In this document: one piece after another, positions 17,564-25,506 of the stretch
How the letters are laid out: each line of letters opens with the position of its first letter
How positions within the stretch are numbered: position 1 is the first letter of the stretch
Assembly (NCBI RefSeq): GCF_002245215.1
Contig: NZ_NPMR01000001.1
Coordinates: 310,001 to 374,000 of the forward strand
Length of the DNA stretch: 64,000 nt
Origin: Microbacterium sp. Yaish 1
GTDB taxonomy: Bacteria > Actinomycetota > Actinomycetes > Actinomycetales > Microbacteriaceae
Direction: 5' to 3'
Notes under the pieces: model-generated
The model's database searches: none
What the model was told of the DNA's origin: nothing
The model's input: the letters and a program-made list of their open reading frames with translations, nothing else
Position numbers and translations under genes: made by a program

Positions 17564-19006
17564 ATGCATTCGAACGGCGAGTTTAGCGGCGGGATGGGTA
17601 GCGACGGCGACGTCGATGTCCTCGCTCAGCTGGTCGCGGATGCGGAGGGGGCGGCGGATGCTGCGCGGTTGGCGCAGATCCGGGAGGTTCGGGTTCTCGC
17701 CGCGGCCGGGGTGCTCGCGGAGAAGCAGGCTGCCGGGGCGTCGGAGAGGGTCAAGGCGCGGGAGATGGCGTTGCGCGGGATCGCCGCCGAACTCGCCGGG
17801 GTGTTCGTCGCGACCGACCGGACCCTGCAGCGCCGGATAGATGAAGCCCGCGATCTGGTCGAGAACTATCCGGTGACGATGGATGCCTGGGAGGCCGGGC
17901 GAATCGTCCGCGGGCACGTGCGGGTCATTCAAGAGGTCGGATGCCTCGTGCCCGTGGAGGAGCGGGCGGAGTTCGAACGGGTCGCGGTCGAACGGTGCGA
18001 GGGAGAGAGGCCCAACCGGGTGCTGGAGGCGTTGCGGATGATCGCGGAACGGATGCACCCGCGGAGCTTCACCGAGCGGCACGAGGAAGCCGCGGCGGGA
18101 CGGTGCGTGCGGGTGCAGGCCGGCCCCGATGGGATGTCGGACCTGATCGCGACTTTGCCGACGGTGATCGCGGATGGGATCGTCGACCGGCTGACCCGGC
18201 AGGCGCGGGAGATCATCAACGCGCGGCAGCAGGCTGACGCTGCGGATGCGGGTGTGGAGAGCGATGCTGAGAGCGCAGTGGGCGCCGGGTCATCGTTCGT
18301 CGACGACGCCCGAACGATCGACCAAGTCCGCGCCGACGTGTTCAGCGATCTCTTGCTCGCCGGGACGCCGGCCCTCGATCCCACCGCGAGCGGTGACGGC
18401 GACGGAACGCTCGGGGCGATCCGGGCACACGTGCAGGTTGCCGTGTCGGCGTTGACGCTGATGGGTCAGGACGAGGGGCCGGCAGATCTCGCGGGGCGCT
18501 CCCCCATCGACGCCGCCACTGCACGCGAACTCGCCGGCAATACGACCTCGTGGGACCGGCTGCTCACCCACCCCGTCACCGGGACGGTGCTCGAATGCGA
18601 CAGCTACCGGCCCACGAGCGCGATGATCAGACTGCTGCGGGCGCGGGACCGGCACTGCCGGTTCCCCGGATGCCGACAACCCGCCATCCGGTGCGAGTTG
18701 GACCACACCATCGCCGCCTCAGAAGGCGGAACCACGCACGTGTGCAACCTCGCCAACCTCTGCAAACGACACCACGACGTCAAACACCACACCCGATGGC
18801 ACGTCCGACAACTCCCCGGCGGGCGGCTCGTGTGGACCTCACCGACCGGACGGGTCTACCGCGAAGACGCACCACCACCCCTCGTCGCCTTCACCATCGA
18901 CGAGCCACCCGATCACCGAGGCGATCAAGCACCACCCGGAGCGTTTCCCCCACCACGATCACTGGGGCGACCCGACGCGCCTCGGGGGACCGCCCCGCCG
19001 TTCTGA
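17564..19006 (+). CDS. DUF222 / HNH endonuclease-domain protein (13E12 family), copy 1
   Basis: A 480-residue protein: N-terminal DUF222 helical region (to about 230), a variable Ala/Asp/Ser linker (about 228-245), and a C-terminal HNH nuclease domain with CRFPGC (C365, C370), CELDHT (C377, D380, H381) and NLCKRHHDVKH. Such proteins are abundant and multicopy in actinobacteria; they are suspected mobile or selfish nucleases, but their function is unproven. The ATG is fixed by an in-frame TAG two codons upstream, and there is no close ribosome binding site, so it may be leaderless or poorly translated. A near-identical copy is at 55161, including part of the upstream sequence. Confidence 0.92.
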   Translation: MHSNGEFSGGMGSDGDVDVLAQLVADAEGAADAARLAQIREVRVLAAAGVLAEKQAAGASERVKAREMALRGIAAELAGVFVATDRTLQRRIDEARDLVENYPVTMDAWEAGRIVRGHVRVIQEVGCLVPVEERAEFERVAVERCEGERPNRVLEALRMIAERMHPRSFTERHEEAAAGRCVRVQAGPDGMSDLIATLPTVIADGIVDRLTRQAREIINARQQADAADAGVESDAESAVGAGSSFVDDARTIDQVRADVFSDLLLAGTPALDPTASGDGDGTLGAIRAHVQVAVSALTLMGQDEGPADLAGRSPIDAATARELAGNTTSWDRLLTHPVTGTVLECDSYRPTSAMIRLLRARDRHCRFPGCRQPAIRCELDHTIAASEGGTTHVCNLANLCKRHHDVKHHTRWHVRQLPGGRLVWTSPTGRVYREDAPPPLVAFTIDEPPDHRGDQAPPGAFPPPRSLGRPDAPRGTAPPF

Positions 19007-19149
19007 CGGGATCGCCTTCGCCCTGAACCAGCCCGCGGGAGGGGGTGGTTGCCGTGCCCGTCACACCGCGAGAGCGCCGTCCATCATGCCCGCGGCCGCC
19101 GGCCGCACCACTGGAAGACGACACGCGTCTGCTCGCGTCCGGCTGACCG

Positions 19150-20238
19150 TCAGGGCGCGCGGCGCGGGTCGATCCCGAGTCTGTCGGCGGCGTCATCGAA
19201 GCCCCCGGCGCGAGCGAGCTCCTCAGCACCCGCCGATGCCCGCTCGAACAAGTCGTCGAACCTGACCGGAGCGCCGGCGGCCGCGGACGCCACGGCCGCC
19301 TCGACCATGGCAAGGCTGCCGATGTTCCGGGAGATCTCGCCCGACGGCTCCGGTCCGCCGTCGAGAGCCGCGACGAACTCGGCCAGCGCGGCATCCAGCC
19401 CCTCGGCCCCGCCCGCCAGTGCGACCGCCTGCGCGCCACCGTCTCGGGGCTGGACCACGACGTCGGTCTCACCGTCCCAGGCAGCGGATCCACCGGCGGC
19501 GCTCCCCCGCCAGTCGCCGTTCCACGAGGTCGTCAGACCGTCGGCGCACCAGCTGCCGGAGTACGAGAACCGGCGCCCGTCCGCGAAGCGGAAGATCGCC
19601 TCGGCCGCAGCGGCGCCCCGATACCAGCTCCATCTCGGCGAGAACTCTTCGCAGAAGACCGAGACGGGTTCGCTCGAGAGCAGATATCGCGCCTGGTCGA
19701 ACTGATGGATCGCCATGTCCACCAGCAGCGGCGACGGCATCTCGTCTCGGAAACCCCCGAACCGGGGGTTCTGGAAGAAGCGGACGTCGAGCTGCTCGGC
19801 CCCGCCGAGGCTGACGAGGGCGTCGCGGAACGCCCGGATCCCCCGGGAGTGCCGACGCGACTGACTCGTCGCCATCAGGGTCCCGGTCGACGCGCTGACG
19901 GCGGACAGCAGCAGCGCCTCGGCCACGGTCGGCGTCACCGGCTTCTCGCTCAGGACGGGAACGCCCGCCCGCAGCGCCGCGGCGCTCACCTCCAGATGCG
20001 CCTGCGGGATCGTGACGTTGACGACCAGGTCGACGTCGAGGGCGGCGAGCGCGTCGCCGACCGAGCCGAAGCTCGGGACCTCGAGTCCCCGTTCGCGTGC
20101 CGCGGCCCGCGCGGCGTCGGCGACGATGTCGACGAGCCCGACGATCTCGAGATCAGGACGGCGCGTGACCGTGTCGATCCACGCCTTCCCCATCGCTCCC
20201 GCCCCGACGACGACGACACGACGGCCGCGCTCCGTCAC
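19150..20238 (-). CDS. Gfo/Idh/MocA family oxidoreductase (ThuB-like position)
   Basis: A 362-residue NAD(P)-dependent dehydrogenase with Rossmann motif [25 protein letters not shown] near residue 95, and the catalytic-domain segment [14 protein letters not shown] with its histidine. GTG 20238 overlaps the thuA-like stop by 4 bases and has GAGGAG upstream. It is last in the leftward run binding protein-permease-permease-ThuA-oxidoreductase, the order of thuEFG...AB in rhizobia, where ThuB oxidises trehalose-type disaccharides at C3. By analogy it may oxidise the imported glycoside to a 3-keto form. Specificity is inferred only from this arrangement. It faces the DUF222/HNH gene convergently. 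Confidence 0.85.
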   Translation of the reverse strand: MTERGRRVVVVGAGAMGKAWIDTVTRRPDLEIVGLVDIVADAARAAARERGLEVPSFGSVGDALAALDVDLVVNVTIPQAHLEVSAAALRAGVPVLSEKPVTPTVAEALLLSAVSASTGTLMATSQSRRHSRGIRAFRDALVSLGGAEQLDVRFFQNPRFGGFRDEMPSPLLVDMAIHQFDQARYLLSSEPVSVFCEEFSPRWSWYRGAAAAEAIFRFADGRRFSYSGSWCADGLTTSWNGDWRGSAAGGSAAWDGETDVVVQPRDGGAQAVALAGGAEGLDAALAEFVAALDGGPEPSGEISRNIGSLAMVEAAVASAAAGAPVRFDDLFERASAGAEELARAGGFDDAADRLGIDPRRAP

Positions 20239-21014
20239 GGCTGCTCCTCTCCGTCCCACTCCCGCGGGACGTCCCACTCCCCCGTGCGATGCATCGCCAG
20301 ACGGGCCGCGACGCGGGGGCGGTCGTTCCGAGCCCATCGTGCCGCGTTCGCGAGGACGAGCTGGATCTCGGGCTGATGGTAGACGGGATAGTCTTGATCC
20401 CCCGGCGAGAAGTAGAACACCCGCCCGTGTCCGCGGAAGAACGTCATCCCCGAGCGGAACACCTCACCGCCCGAGAAGTTCGAGACGAAGACGAGCTCGT
20501 CCGGCTGCGGCACGTCGAAGAACTCGCCGTACATCTCCTGCTCGGGGATGACGATCGGCTGCGGGACGCCGGCGGCGATCGGATGCGTCGGCGAGACCGT
20601 CCACACGAGCTCGCGGTCCTGCGCCTGCCGCCAGCGCAATGCGCAGGTCGTCCCCATGAGCCGGATGAAGATCCTCGAGAAGTGCGCCGAATGCAGCGCC
20701 ACGAACCCGAGCCCGCCGAGCACGTGCCGGTGGACCCGCTCGACCACGACATCGTCGACCTCGTCGTGCAGGAGGTGCCCCCACCAGAACAGCACATCCG
20801 TGTGCGCGAGCCGCTCCTCGCTCAGCCCGTGCTCGGGATCGTCGAGTGTCGCCGTCTCGACGACGGCGGCGTCACCGAGCAGTCGCCGCAGCCCCGCGGC
20901 GATGGTCCCGTGCATCGTGTCGGGGTAGAGGGCACGCGGGATGTCGTGGTGCTTCTCGTGATGGTTCTCGCCCCATACCAGCACGCGGATGGGGGCGGGC
21001 GCGGCGCCGGTCAC
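20235..21014 (-). CDS. thuA: ThuA family protein
   Basis: A 259-residue protein resembling canonical ThuA: it opens [16 protein letters not shown] with [13 protein letters not shown], then [11 protein letters not shown] near residue 75, [11 protein letters not shown] and [14 protein letters not shown]. ThuA is needed for trehalose, sucrose or maltitol use in rhizobia, working with the dehydrogenase ThuB; its exact reaction is not settled. The start is GTG 21014, in a 4-base overlap with the permease stop; longer readings upstream lie inside the permease gene. It also overlaps the oxidoreductase start by 4 bases. Compared with the ThuA-like protein at 9074 it is the closer match to the named family. 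Confidence 0.85.
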   Translation of the reverse strand: MTGAAPAPIRVLVWGENHHEKHHDIPRALYPDTMHGTIAAGLRRLLGDAAVVETATLDDPEHGLSEERLAHTDVLFWWGHLLHDEVDDVVVERVHRHVLGGLGFVALHSAHFSRIFIRLMGTTCALRWRQAQDRELVWTVSPTHPIAAGVPQPIVIPEQEMYGEFFDVPQPDELVFVSNFSGGEVFRSGMTFFRGHGRVFYFSPGDQDYPVYHQPEIQLVLANAARWARNDRPRVAARLAMHRTGEWDVPREWDGEEQP

Positions 21015-21925
21015 CCCTTGAACGCCCCGTCCATGATGCCCGCGACCATGCGCCGCCCGACGATGAAGAAGACGATCAGCAGTGGCAGCGTCGCGAGGAA
21101 CGACCCGCCCATGGTCAGCGCGAGGTCGATCGAGCGGTTGGCCTGCAGCTGCTTCAGGGCGATCTGCACCGTGAACAGCTCCGGCGACTTCAGCACGATG
21201 AACGGCCACATGAAGTCGTTCCACACCGAGGTGAACGTGATGAGGCCGAGCACGAAGGCCGCCGGCCGCACGACGGGGAATCCGATACGCCAGAAGATCT
21301 GCCAGCTGTTCGCACCGTCGATGCGGGCCGCGTGCATGAGCTCGTCGTTGAGCGTGGTCGCCATGTGCTGCCGCATCCAGAAGATGCCGAACGCGCTGGC
21401 GAGCCCCGGAACGATGATCGCCTGCAGGGTGTCGACCCAGTCGAGCCACGAGATGATCAGGTACTGCGGGATGACGCTCAACTGGGCGGGCACCGTCATG
21501 GTGAGCAGCACGATCACGAACAGCGCGTTGCGGCCCCGGAACTGCAGCTTCGCGAAAGCGAATCCCGCGAGGGCGCACAGCAGTGAGGCGATGACGGCGA
21601 TCGAGAGCGAGACGATCGCGCTGTTCAGCAGCGACTGGAAGAACGGGACCGTGTCGAACACCTTCGTGGCGATGTCGAAGAAGTTGAGCCCCGGGTAGAA
21701 GCGCGGCGGGATCGAGGTGACCGCGGAGGCGCCGACCGACGCGATCACGAACATGTAGTACAGCGGGAAGACGCTGATCACGACAGCGATCCCGAGCAGC
21801 ACGTAGACCGGCCAGGGCACGCGGCCGACGCGCCCGCCACCGCGCCGCGGACGCTTGCGGGGCGCGCTCAGCGCGGTCGGATCGAGGGGACGCGGCACAG
21901 CTGTGTCGACGGCGTCGGACATCAT
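21011..21925 (-). CDS. Carbohydrate ABC transporter permease, MalG type
   Basis: Inner-membrane permease subunit of a CUT1 sugar importer, 304 residues with six predicted helices and a cytoplasmic N-terminal basic stretch. The EAA loop that docks the ATPase is present as [17 protein letters not shown] followed by FPVVRP near residue 200. It ends with the usual [11 protein letters not shown] tail. The start ATG 21925 overlaps the MalF-type stop (ATGA); an adjacent ATG at 21922 is equally possible. No ATP-binding subunit is encoded nearby, so a shared MsiK-like ATPase is presumably used, as in other actinobacteria. Confidence 0.93.
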   Translation of the reverse strand: MMSDAVDTAVPRPLDPTALSAPRKRPRRGGGRVGRVPWPVYVLLGIAVVISVFPLYYMFVIASVGASAVTSIPPRFYPGLNFFDIATKVFDTVPFFQSLLNSAIVSLSIAVIASLLCALAGFAFAKLQFRGRNALFVIVLLTMTVPAQLSVIPQYLIISWLDWVDTLQAIIVPGLASAFGIFWMRQHMATTLNDELMHAARIDGANSWQIFWRIGFPVVRPAAFVLGLITFTSVWNDFMWPFIVLKSPELFTVQIALKQLQANRSIDLALTMGGSFLATLPLLIVFFIVGRRMVAGIMDGAFKG

Positions 21926-22893
21926 CGGGCCTTTCGGGTGCGGGTGGTCAGGAAGAAGTTGATCGCCGAGACCACGACGACCACGACGAAGAGGGCGACA
22001 CCGATCGCGGAGCCGTAGCCGAACTCGAACTGGCCGAAGCCCTGCTCGTAGAGGAACAGCGCGAGGGTCTGGCACTGGCGCCCGCCGCCGCAGGTCAGTC
22101 CCGACTCGGGAGCCACCAGCAACGGCTCCGTGAAGATCTGCAGCCCGCCGATCGTCGACATGATGACGGTGAAGATGATGATGGGCCGCAGCGACGGGAT
22201 CGTGAGGTGGATGAACTGCTGCCAGCCCGACGCCCCGTCGACCGACGCCGCCTCGTACATCTCACGGGGAAGCGCCTGGAGCCCGGCGAGGTAGAGCAGG
22301 GTGTTGTAGCCGAACCACCGCCACATCACCATCGAGGAGATGACGATCCACGATCCGACCTGCGACGACAGGAAGTTCACCGCCGGGATGCCGAACAGGT
22401 CGAGCACCCAGTTGATGAGTCCGAAGTTCTTGTCGAAGATCTGCGCGAACACGAGGGCGGTCGCGGCGACCGAGGTGATGTAGGGCACCAGGAGCGCCAT
22501 GCGGAAGAAGTTCGCCATCTTCAGGGTGGCGTGGTTCAGCAGGTGTGCGAGCCCGAGCGCCAGGAGCAGCTGCGGGATGGTGGAGATGAGGAAGATCCCG
22601 AAGGTGTTCACGAACGCGTTCCAGAACCGCGCGTCTTGGACGAGCCGCTCGAAGTTCGCCAGACCGACGAACGTCTGCTCGCCGATCGGGTTCCAGTCGA
22701 ACAGGGCCACGTAGAACGTGAACAGCAGGGGGAACAGCCCGAAGATCAGGAAGATCACGAAGAACGGGGCGATGTAGACGTAAGGCGCGATGCGCTCGGC
22801 GAGCGGCTGTCGGATGGCGCGCCTCGGCGGGCGCTCGCGCCGAGCGGCCTTCTTGTCGATGGTGATGGCGGTGGCGGTTGCTGTCGCAGTCAT
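21922..22893 (-). CDS. Carbohydrate ABC transporter permease, MalF type
   Basis: A 323-residue membrane permease with six helices, starting MTATATATA and a basic cytoplasmic stretch, then [16 protein letters not shown]. The EAA loop is [20 protein letters not shown] with IPSLRP. A loop bearing TCGGGRQC holds two cysteines between the last helices. It lies 61 bases downstream of the binding-protein gene and overlaps the MalG-type gene by 4 bases. Together with these it forms a CUT1 importer for a disaccharide or oligosaccharide. Start ATG 22893 follows a GAGGAC element. Confidence 0.93.
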   Translation of the reverse strand: MTATATATAITIDKKAARRERPPRRAIRQPLAERIAPYVYIAPFFVIFLIFGLFPLLFTFYVALFDWNPIGEQTFVGLANFERLVQDARFWNAFVNTFGIFLISTIPQLLLALGLAHLLNHATLKMANFFRMALLVPYITSVAATALVFAQIFDKNFGLINWVLDLFGIPAVNFLSSQVGSWIVISSMVMWRWFGYNTLLYLAGLQALPREMYEAASVDGASGWQQFIHLTIPSLRPIIIFTVIMSTIGGLQIFTEPLLVAPESGLTCGGGRQCQTLALFLYEQGFGQFEFGYGSAIGVALFVVVVVVSAINFFLTTRTRKAR

Positions 22894-22954
22894 GATGCGT
22901 CCTCGATGAGGGTGGTGGTCCGCCCGCGGGCGGACCACCACCGAGCGGGAAGGG

Positions 22955-24232
22955 TCAACCGCCGATCGCGGCTCGGGCGCTGTCGACGCCGGTCTGCCAC
23001 GCATCGCGCGGCGCGACGTTGCCGGCTTCCATGTCGACGAGGGCGTTGAGGAGCGCCGCCCCGATCGCGCTGGTGTCGGGTCCGTTGTGGAACGACTGGA
23101 ACTGCAGCACCGAGTTGCTGATGACCTCGCCGATGCGGGAATCGCCGAAGAAGGGGTCGGTGTAGCTGGTGACCTCGGAGCTCTCGAGAGCGCTCTTTGC
23201 GGCCGGGAAGGTTCCGGTCCGGGCGAAGTGCGCCGTCTGGCCTTCGGGCGAGAGCATCGTCTCGATGTACTTCCACGCCGCCTGCGGGTTCTTCGCACGG
23301 GCCGGGATCGCGATGACGCTGCCACCCCAGTTGCCGCCGACGCCGGGGATCGAGGTGACCCGCCAGAGACCCTCGGTGTCGGGGGCGTCGTTCTTGTAGC
23401 CCGACAGCATCCACGACGGCGCGGTGCTCACGGCGAAGGCGCCGTTCGCCTTGCCCGGCGCCCACCCCGACGACCACGCCGCGATGCCGGCGCTGATGCC
23501 CGCTTCGTAGGTGCGCACCGCGACGTCGAAGGCTTCCTCGACTTGCGGGTTGGTGTCGAAGATCAGCTCGCCGTCAGGGCTGTAGTACTTCTCGGTGACC
23601 TGATTGACGGTCGAGAAGAACACGCTCGTCTCGACGTTGTCGACGAAGGGCTCCCCGGTCGCCGCCGTGTACTTCTTGCCCATCTCGATGAAGCCGTCCC
23701 ACGTCGACCACATCGCGGCCACCTCGTCCGGATCGGTCGGGAGCCCGGCCGCCTCGAACAGGTCGGCCCGGTACGCGAAGCCCAGTCCGCCGATGTCGGT
23801 CGGGATGCCGATGATCGAGCCGTCCTCACCAGTGGCCTCGGCGATGGCCCAGTCGAGGTAGCCCTCGCCGATGTCGTCGCCACCAAGCGTGCGGAGGTCG
23901 ATGAAGTTGCCCGGGTTCTCGATGAACTTCGGGAGCTCGTCGTTCTGGATCATGACGAGGTCGGGAACGCGTCCACCGGCGAGGGCCGCGGTGAGCGCAG
24001 TGGCGGTCTCGGCGGTGCTGCCGACCTCCGACAGCTTCACCTTGGCGTCCGGATTCTGCTCGAGGTACTGGTTGACGGAGTCCTGCTGCCCGATCCCGGT
24101 GAACGACCAGAACTCGAACTCCGCGTTCGGGTCGTCGGACCCGCCGCCGGATCCACCGGATGTGCACGCGGTCATCGCGATCGCGACGACGCCGAGAGCT
24201 GCGACGGGCAGGGCCAGTCTGCGACGATTCAC
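22955..24232 (-). CDS. Sugar ABC transporter substrate-binding lipoprotein
   Basis: A 425-residue extracellular solute-binding protein of the CUT1 group. The N-terminus (NRRRLALPVAALGVVAIAMTAC) is a lipoprotein signal with the acylated cysteine at about residue 22, then a Gly/Ser linker. Landmarks include FWSFTGIGQQDS, IPTDIGGLGFAYRADLF and NWGGSVIAIPARAKN. It captures a sugar outside the membrane for the two permeases encoded downstream. Start GTG 24232 is 5 bases after GAGGAG. The promoter region (24233-24491) is shared with the divergent LacI gene and holds two copies of a CG-centred operator, so expression should be sugar-inducible. Confidence 0.93.
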   Translation of the reverse strand: MNRRRLALPVAALGVVAIAMTACTSGGSGGGSDDPNAEFEFWSFTGIGQQDSVNQYLEQNPDAKVKLSEVGSTAETATALTAALAGGRVPDLVMIQNDELPKFIENPGNFIDLRTLGGDDIGEGYLDWAIAEATGEDGSIIGIPTDIGGLGFAYRADLFEAAGLPTDPDEVAAMWSTWDGFIEMGKKYTAATGEPFVDNVETSVFFSTVNQVTEKYYSPDGELIFDTNPQVEEAFDVAVRTYEAGISAGIAAWSSGWAPGKANGAFAVSTAPSWMLSGYKNDAPDTEGLWRVTSIPGVGGNWGGSVIAIPARAKNPQAAWKYIETMLSPEGQTAHFARTGTFPAAKSALESSEVTSYTDPFFGDSRIGEVISNSVLQFQSFHNGPDTSAIGAALLNALVDMEAGNVAPRDAWQTGVDSARAAIGG

Positions 24233-24289
24233 AACTGCTCCTCTTCTTTGGGGACATGTGATGTGCGCGGGGCGTTCAGAGACCCCACA

Positions 24290-24305
24290 GAGAGATCGTT
24301 CTCTC
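24290..24305. promoter_or_regulatory. LacI-type operator A (binding-protein side)
   Basis: GAGAGATCGTTCTCTC, a CG-centred near-perfect palindrome (one mismatch in 8-bp arms), 58 bases upstream of the binding-protein start. It is essentially the reverse complement of the site at 24443-24458, which identifies both as targets of the adjacent LacI protein. Confidence 0.75.
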
Positions 24306-24442
24306 ATGCCGGGAAACAGTATCCCGAGATCGAAGGGCTGGCAAGCCGCGGCATCCGCCAACATCGTCAGCTGCATCGACAGGGCCGGTCGACCGACGAT
24401 GAGTTGCGCATAGCGGCTGCCGTCGTGCGAAGATCATCGCGT

Positions 24443-24458
24443 CAGAGAACGATCTTTC
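24443..24458. promoter_or_regulatory. LacI-type operator B (regulator side)
   Basis: CAGAGAACGATCTTTC; matches the inverse of operator A at 14 of 16 positions. It lies 34 bases upstream of the LacI start and 153 bases from operator A centre to centre, suitable for autorepression and for looping with A. Confidence 0.7.
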
Positions 24459-24491
24459 GCTCACTGACCCCGACCTGAGGAAGAGGGAGCC

Positions 24492-25493
24492 ATGTCTCGA
24501 CCGACCATCGTCGACGTCGCCCGTGCGGCCGGCGTCTCACGCGCTACGGCCGCACGTGTCCTGGCCGGAGCGACGAACGTCGATCCGGCGATGGCGGCCG
24601 CCGTCGGCCGCGAGGCCGCGCGCCTGGGCTACGAGACGAACTTCGCCGCGCGCGTGCTGCGAGGCGGGCGCGCCGGCGCGATCGGACTCGTCATCGCCTT
24701 CGACGAGCTGGGCGGGCTGAGCGGCACGTTCTTCACTGCGGTCATGAAGGGCGCAGCCAAGGGACTCTCCGCCGGCGAGGTGCAACCCGTCCTGCTGCCC
24801 GCCGATCACGAGGACCTCGATCGGATCCCGCGATTCCTGCGATCGGGGGCGATCGACGGTGCCATCGTCGTCCTCCAGCACGAGATCACGCACCTCGTCG
24901 ACCGCCTCGCCGACTCGCCCGTGCCGATCGCGTGGGTGGGCCGCCCACGTGGCGAGATCGGCCCCGACCCGATCGTGATCGACTCGGACAACTACGGCGG
25001 CGGGGTCCTCGCCGCGCGGGCGCTCGTCGAGCATGGGCGTCGCAACATCGGCATCATCACGGGCCCCCTCGACATGGAGCAGGCACGCGAGCGCACCCGC
25101 GGATGGACCGACGAGCTCGCGCGTCACGGCATCGAGCCCGGCCCCATCGTCCACGGCGACTTCACTCTCGACAGCGGCACGGCGGCGATGGCGCGCCTCC
25201 TCCAGCGCGTCCCGACCCTCGACGGGGTGTTCGCCTGCTCGGATCTCATGGCCGCCGGAGCCATGCGCGTGCTCCAGGCCGCCGGTCGGCGGGTCCCCAC
25301 CGACGTCTCACTCGTCGGGTTCGACGACATCCTGCTCGCCGCGGCGAACGACCCCCCGCTGACGACGGTACGCCAGCCGCTCGAGGAGATGGGTCGTGCT
25401 GCCGCCGACACCCTCATCGGCGCGATCCGGGGGGACGACGTCGAGCGCGTGCAGGTGCTTCCCACGTCGCTCGTGCACCGGGAATCGCTGTGA
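24492..25493 (+). CDS. LacI-family transcriptional regulator (ThuR-like position)
   Basis: A 333-residue repressor: helix-turn-helix TIVDVARAAGVSRATAARVL at about 5-24, then the effector domain with GLVIAFDELGG, VFACSDLMAAGAM and LVGFDDILLAAANDPPLTTV. The normally conserved TVSR helix segment reads TAAR, so its operator preference may differ from common LacI proteins. It is divergent from the sugar importer, as thuR is from thuEFGKAB in rhizobia, and is followed 13 bases later by the GH95 gene, with which it is probably co-transcribed. Two operator copies in its promoter region, and a related palindrome at 13935-13950, point to a regulon that includes GH127 and GH36. Confidence 0.92.
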   Translation: MSRPTIVDVARAAGVSRATAARVLAGATNVDPAMAAAVGREAARLGYETNFAARVLRGGRAGAIGLVIAFDELGGLSGTFFTAVMKGAAKGLSAGEVQPVLLPADHEDLDRIPRFLRSGAIDGAIVVLQHEITHLVDRLADSPVPIAWVGRPRGEIGPDPIVIDSDNYGGGVLAARALVEHGRRNIGIITGPLDMEQARERTRGWTDELARHGIEPGPIVHGDFTLDSGTAAMARLLQRVPTLDGVFACSDLMAAGAMRVLQAAGRRVPTDVSLVGFDDILLAAANDPPLTTVRQPLEEMGRAAADTLIGAIRGDDVERVQVLPTSLVHRESL

Positions 25494-25506
25494 CCTCGGC
25501 CCCGAC

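Noticed and set aside
17535..17840. Alternative frame starting MSEVRGNIRT behind GGAGGT upstream of HNH copy 1
   Set aside because: It leaves the frame of the conserved protein and gives an Arg-rich product; similar frames upstream of copy 2 do not conserve sequence.
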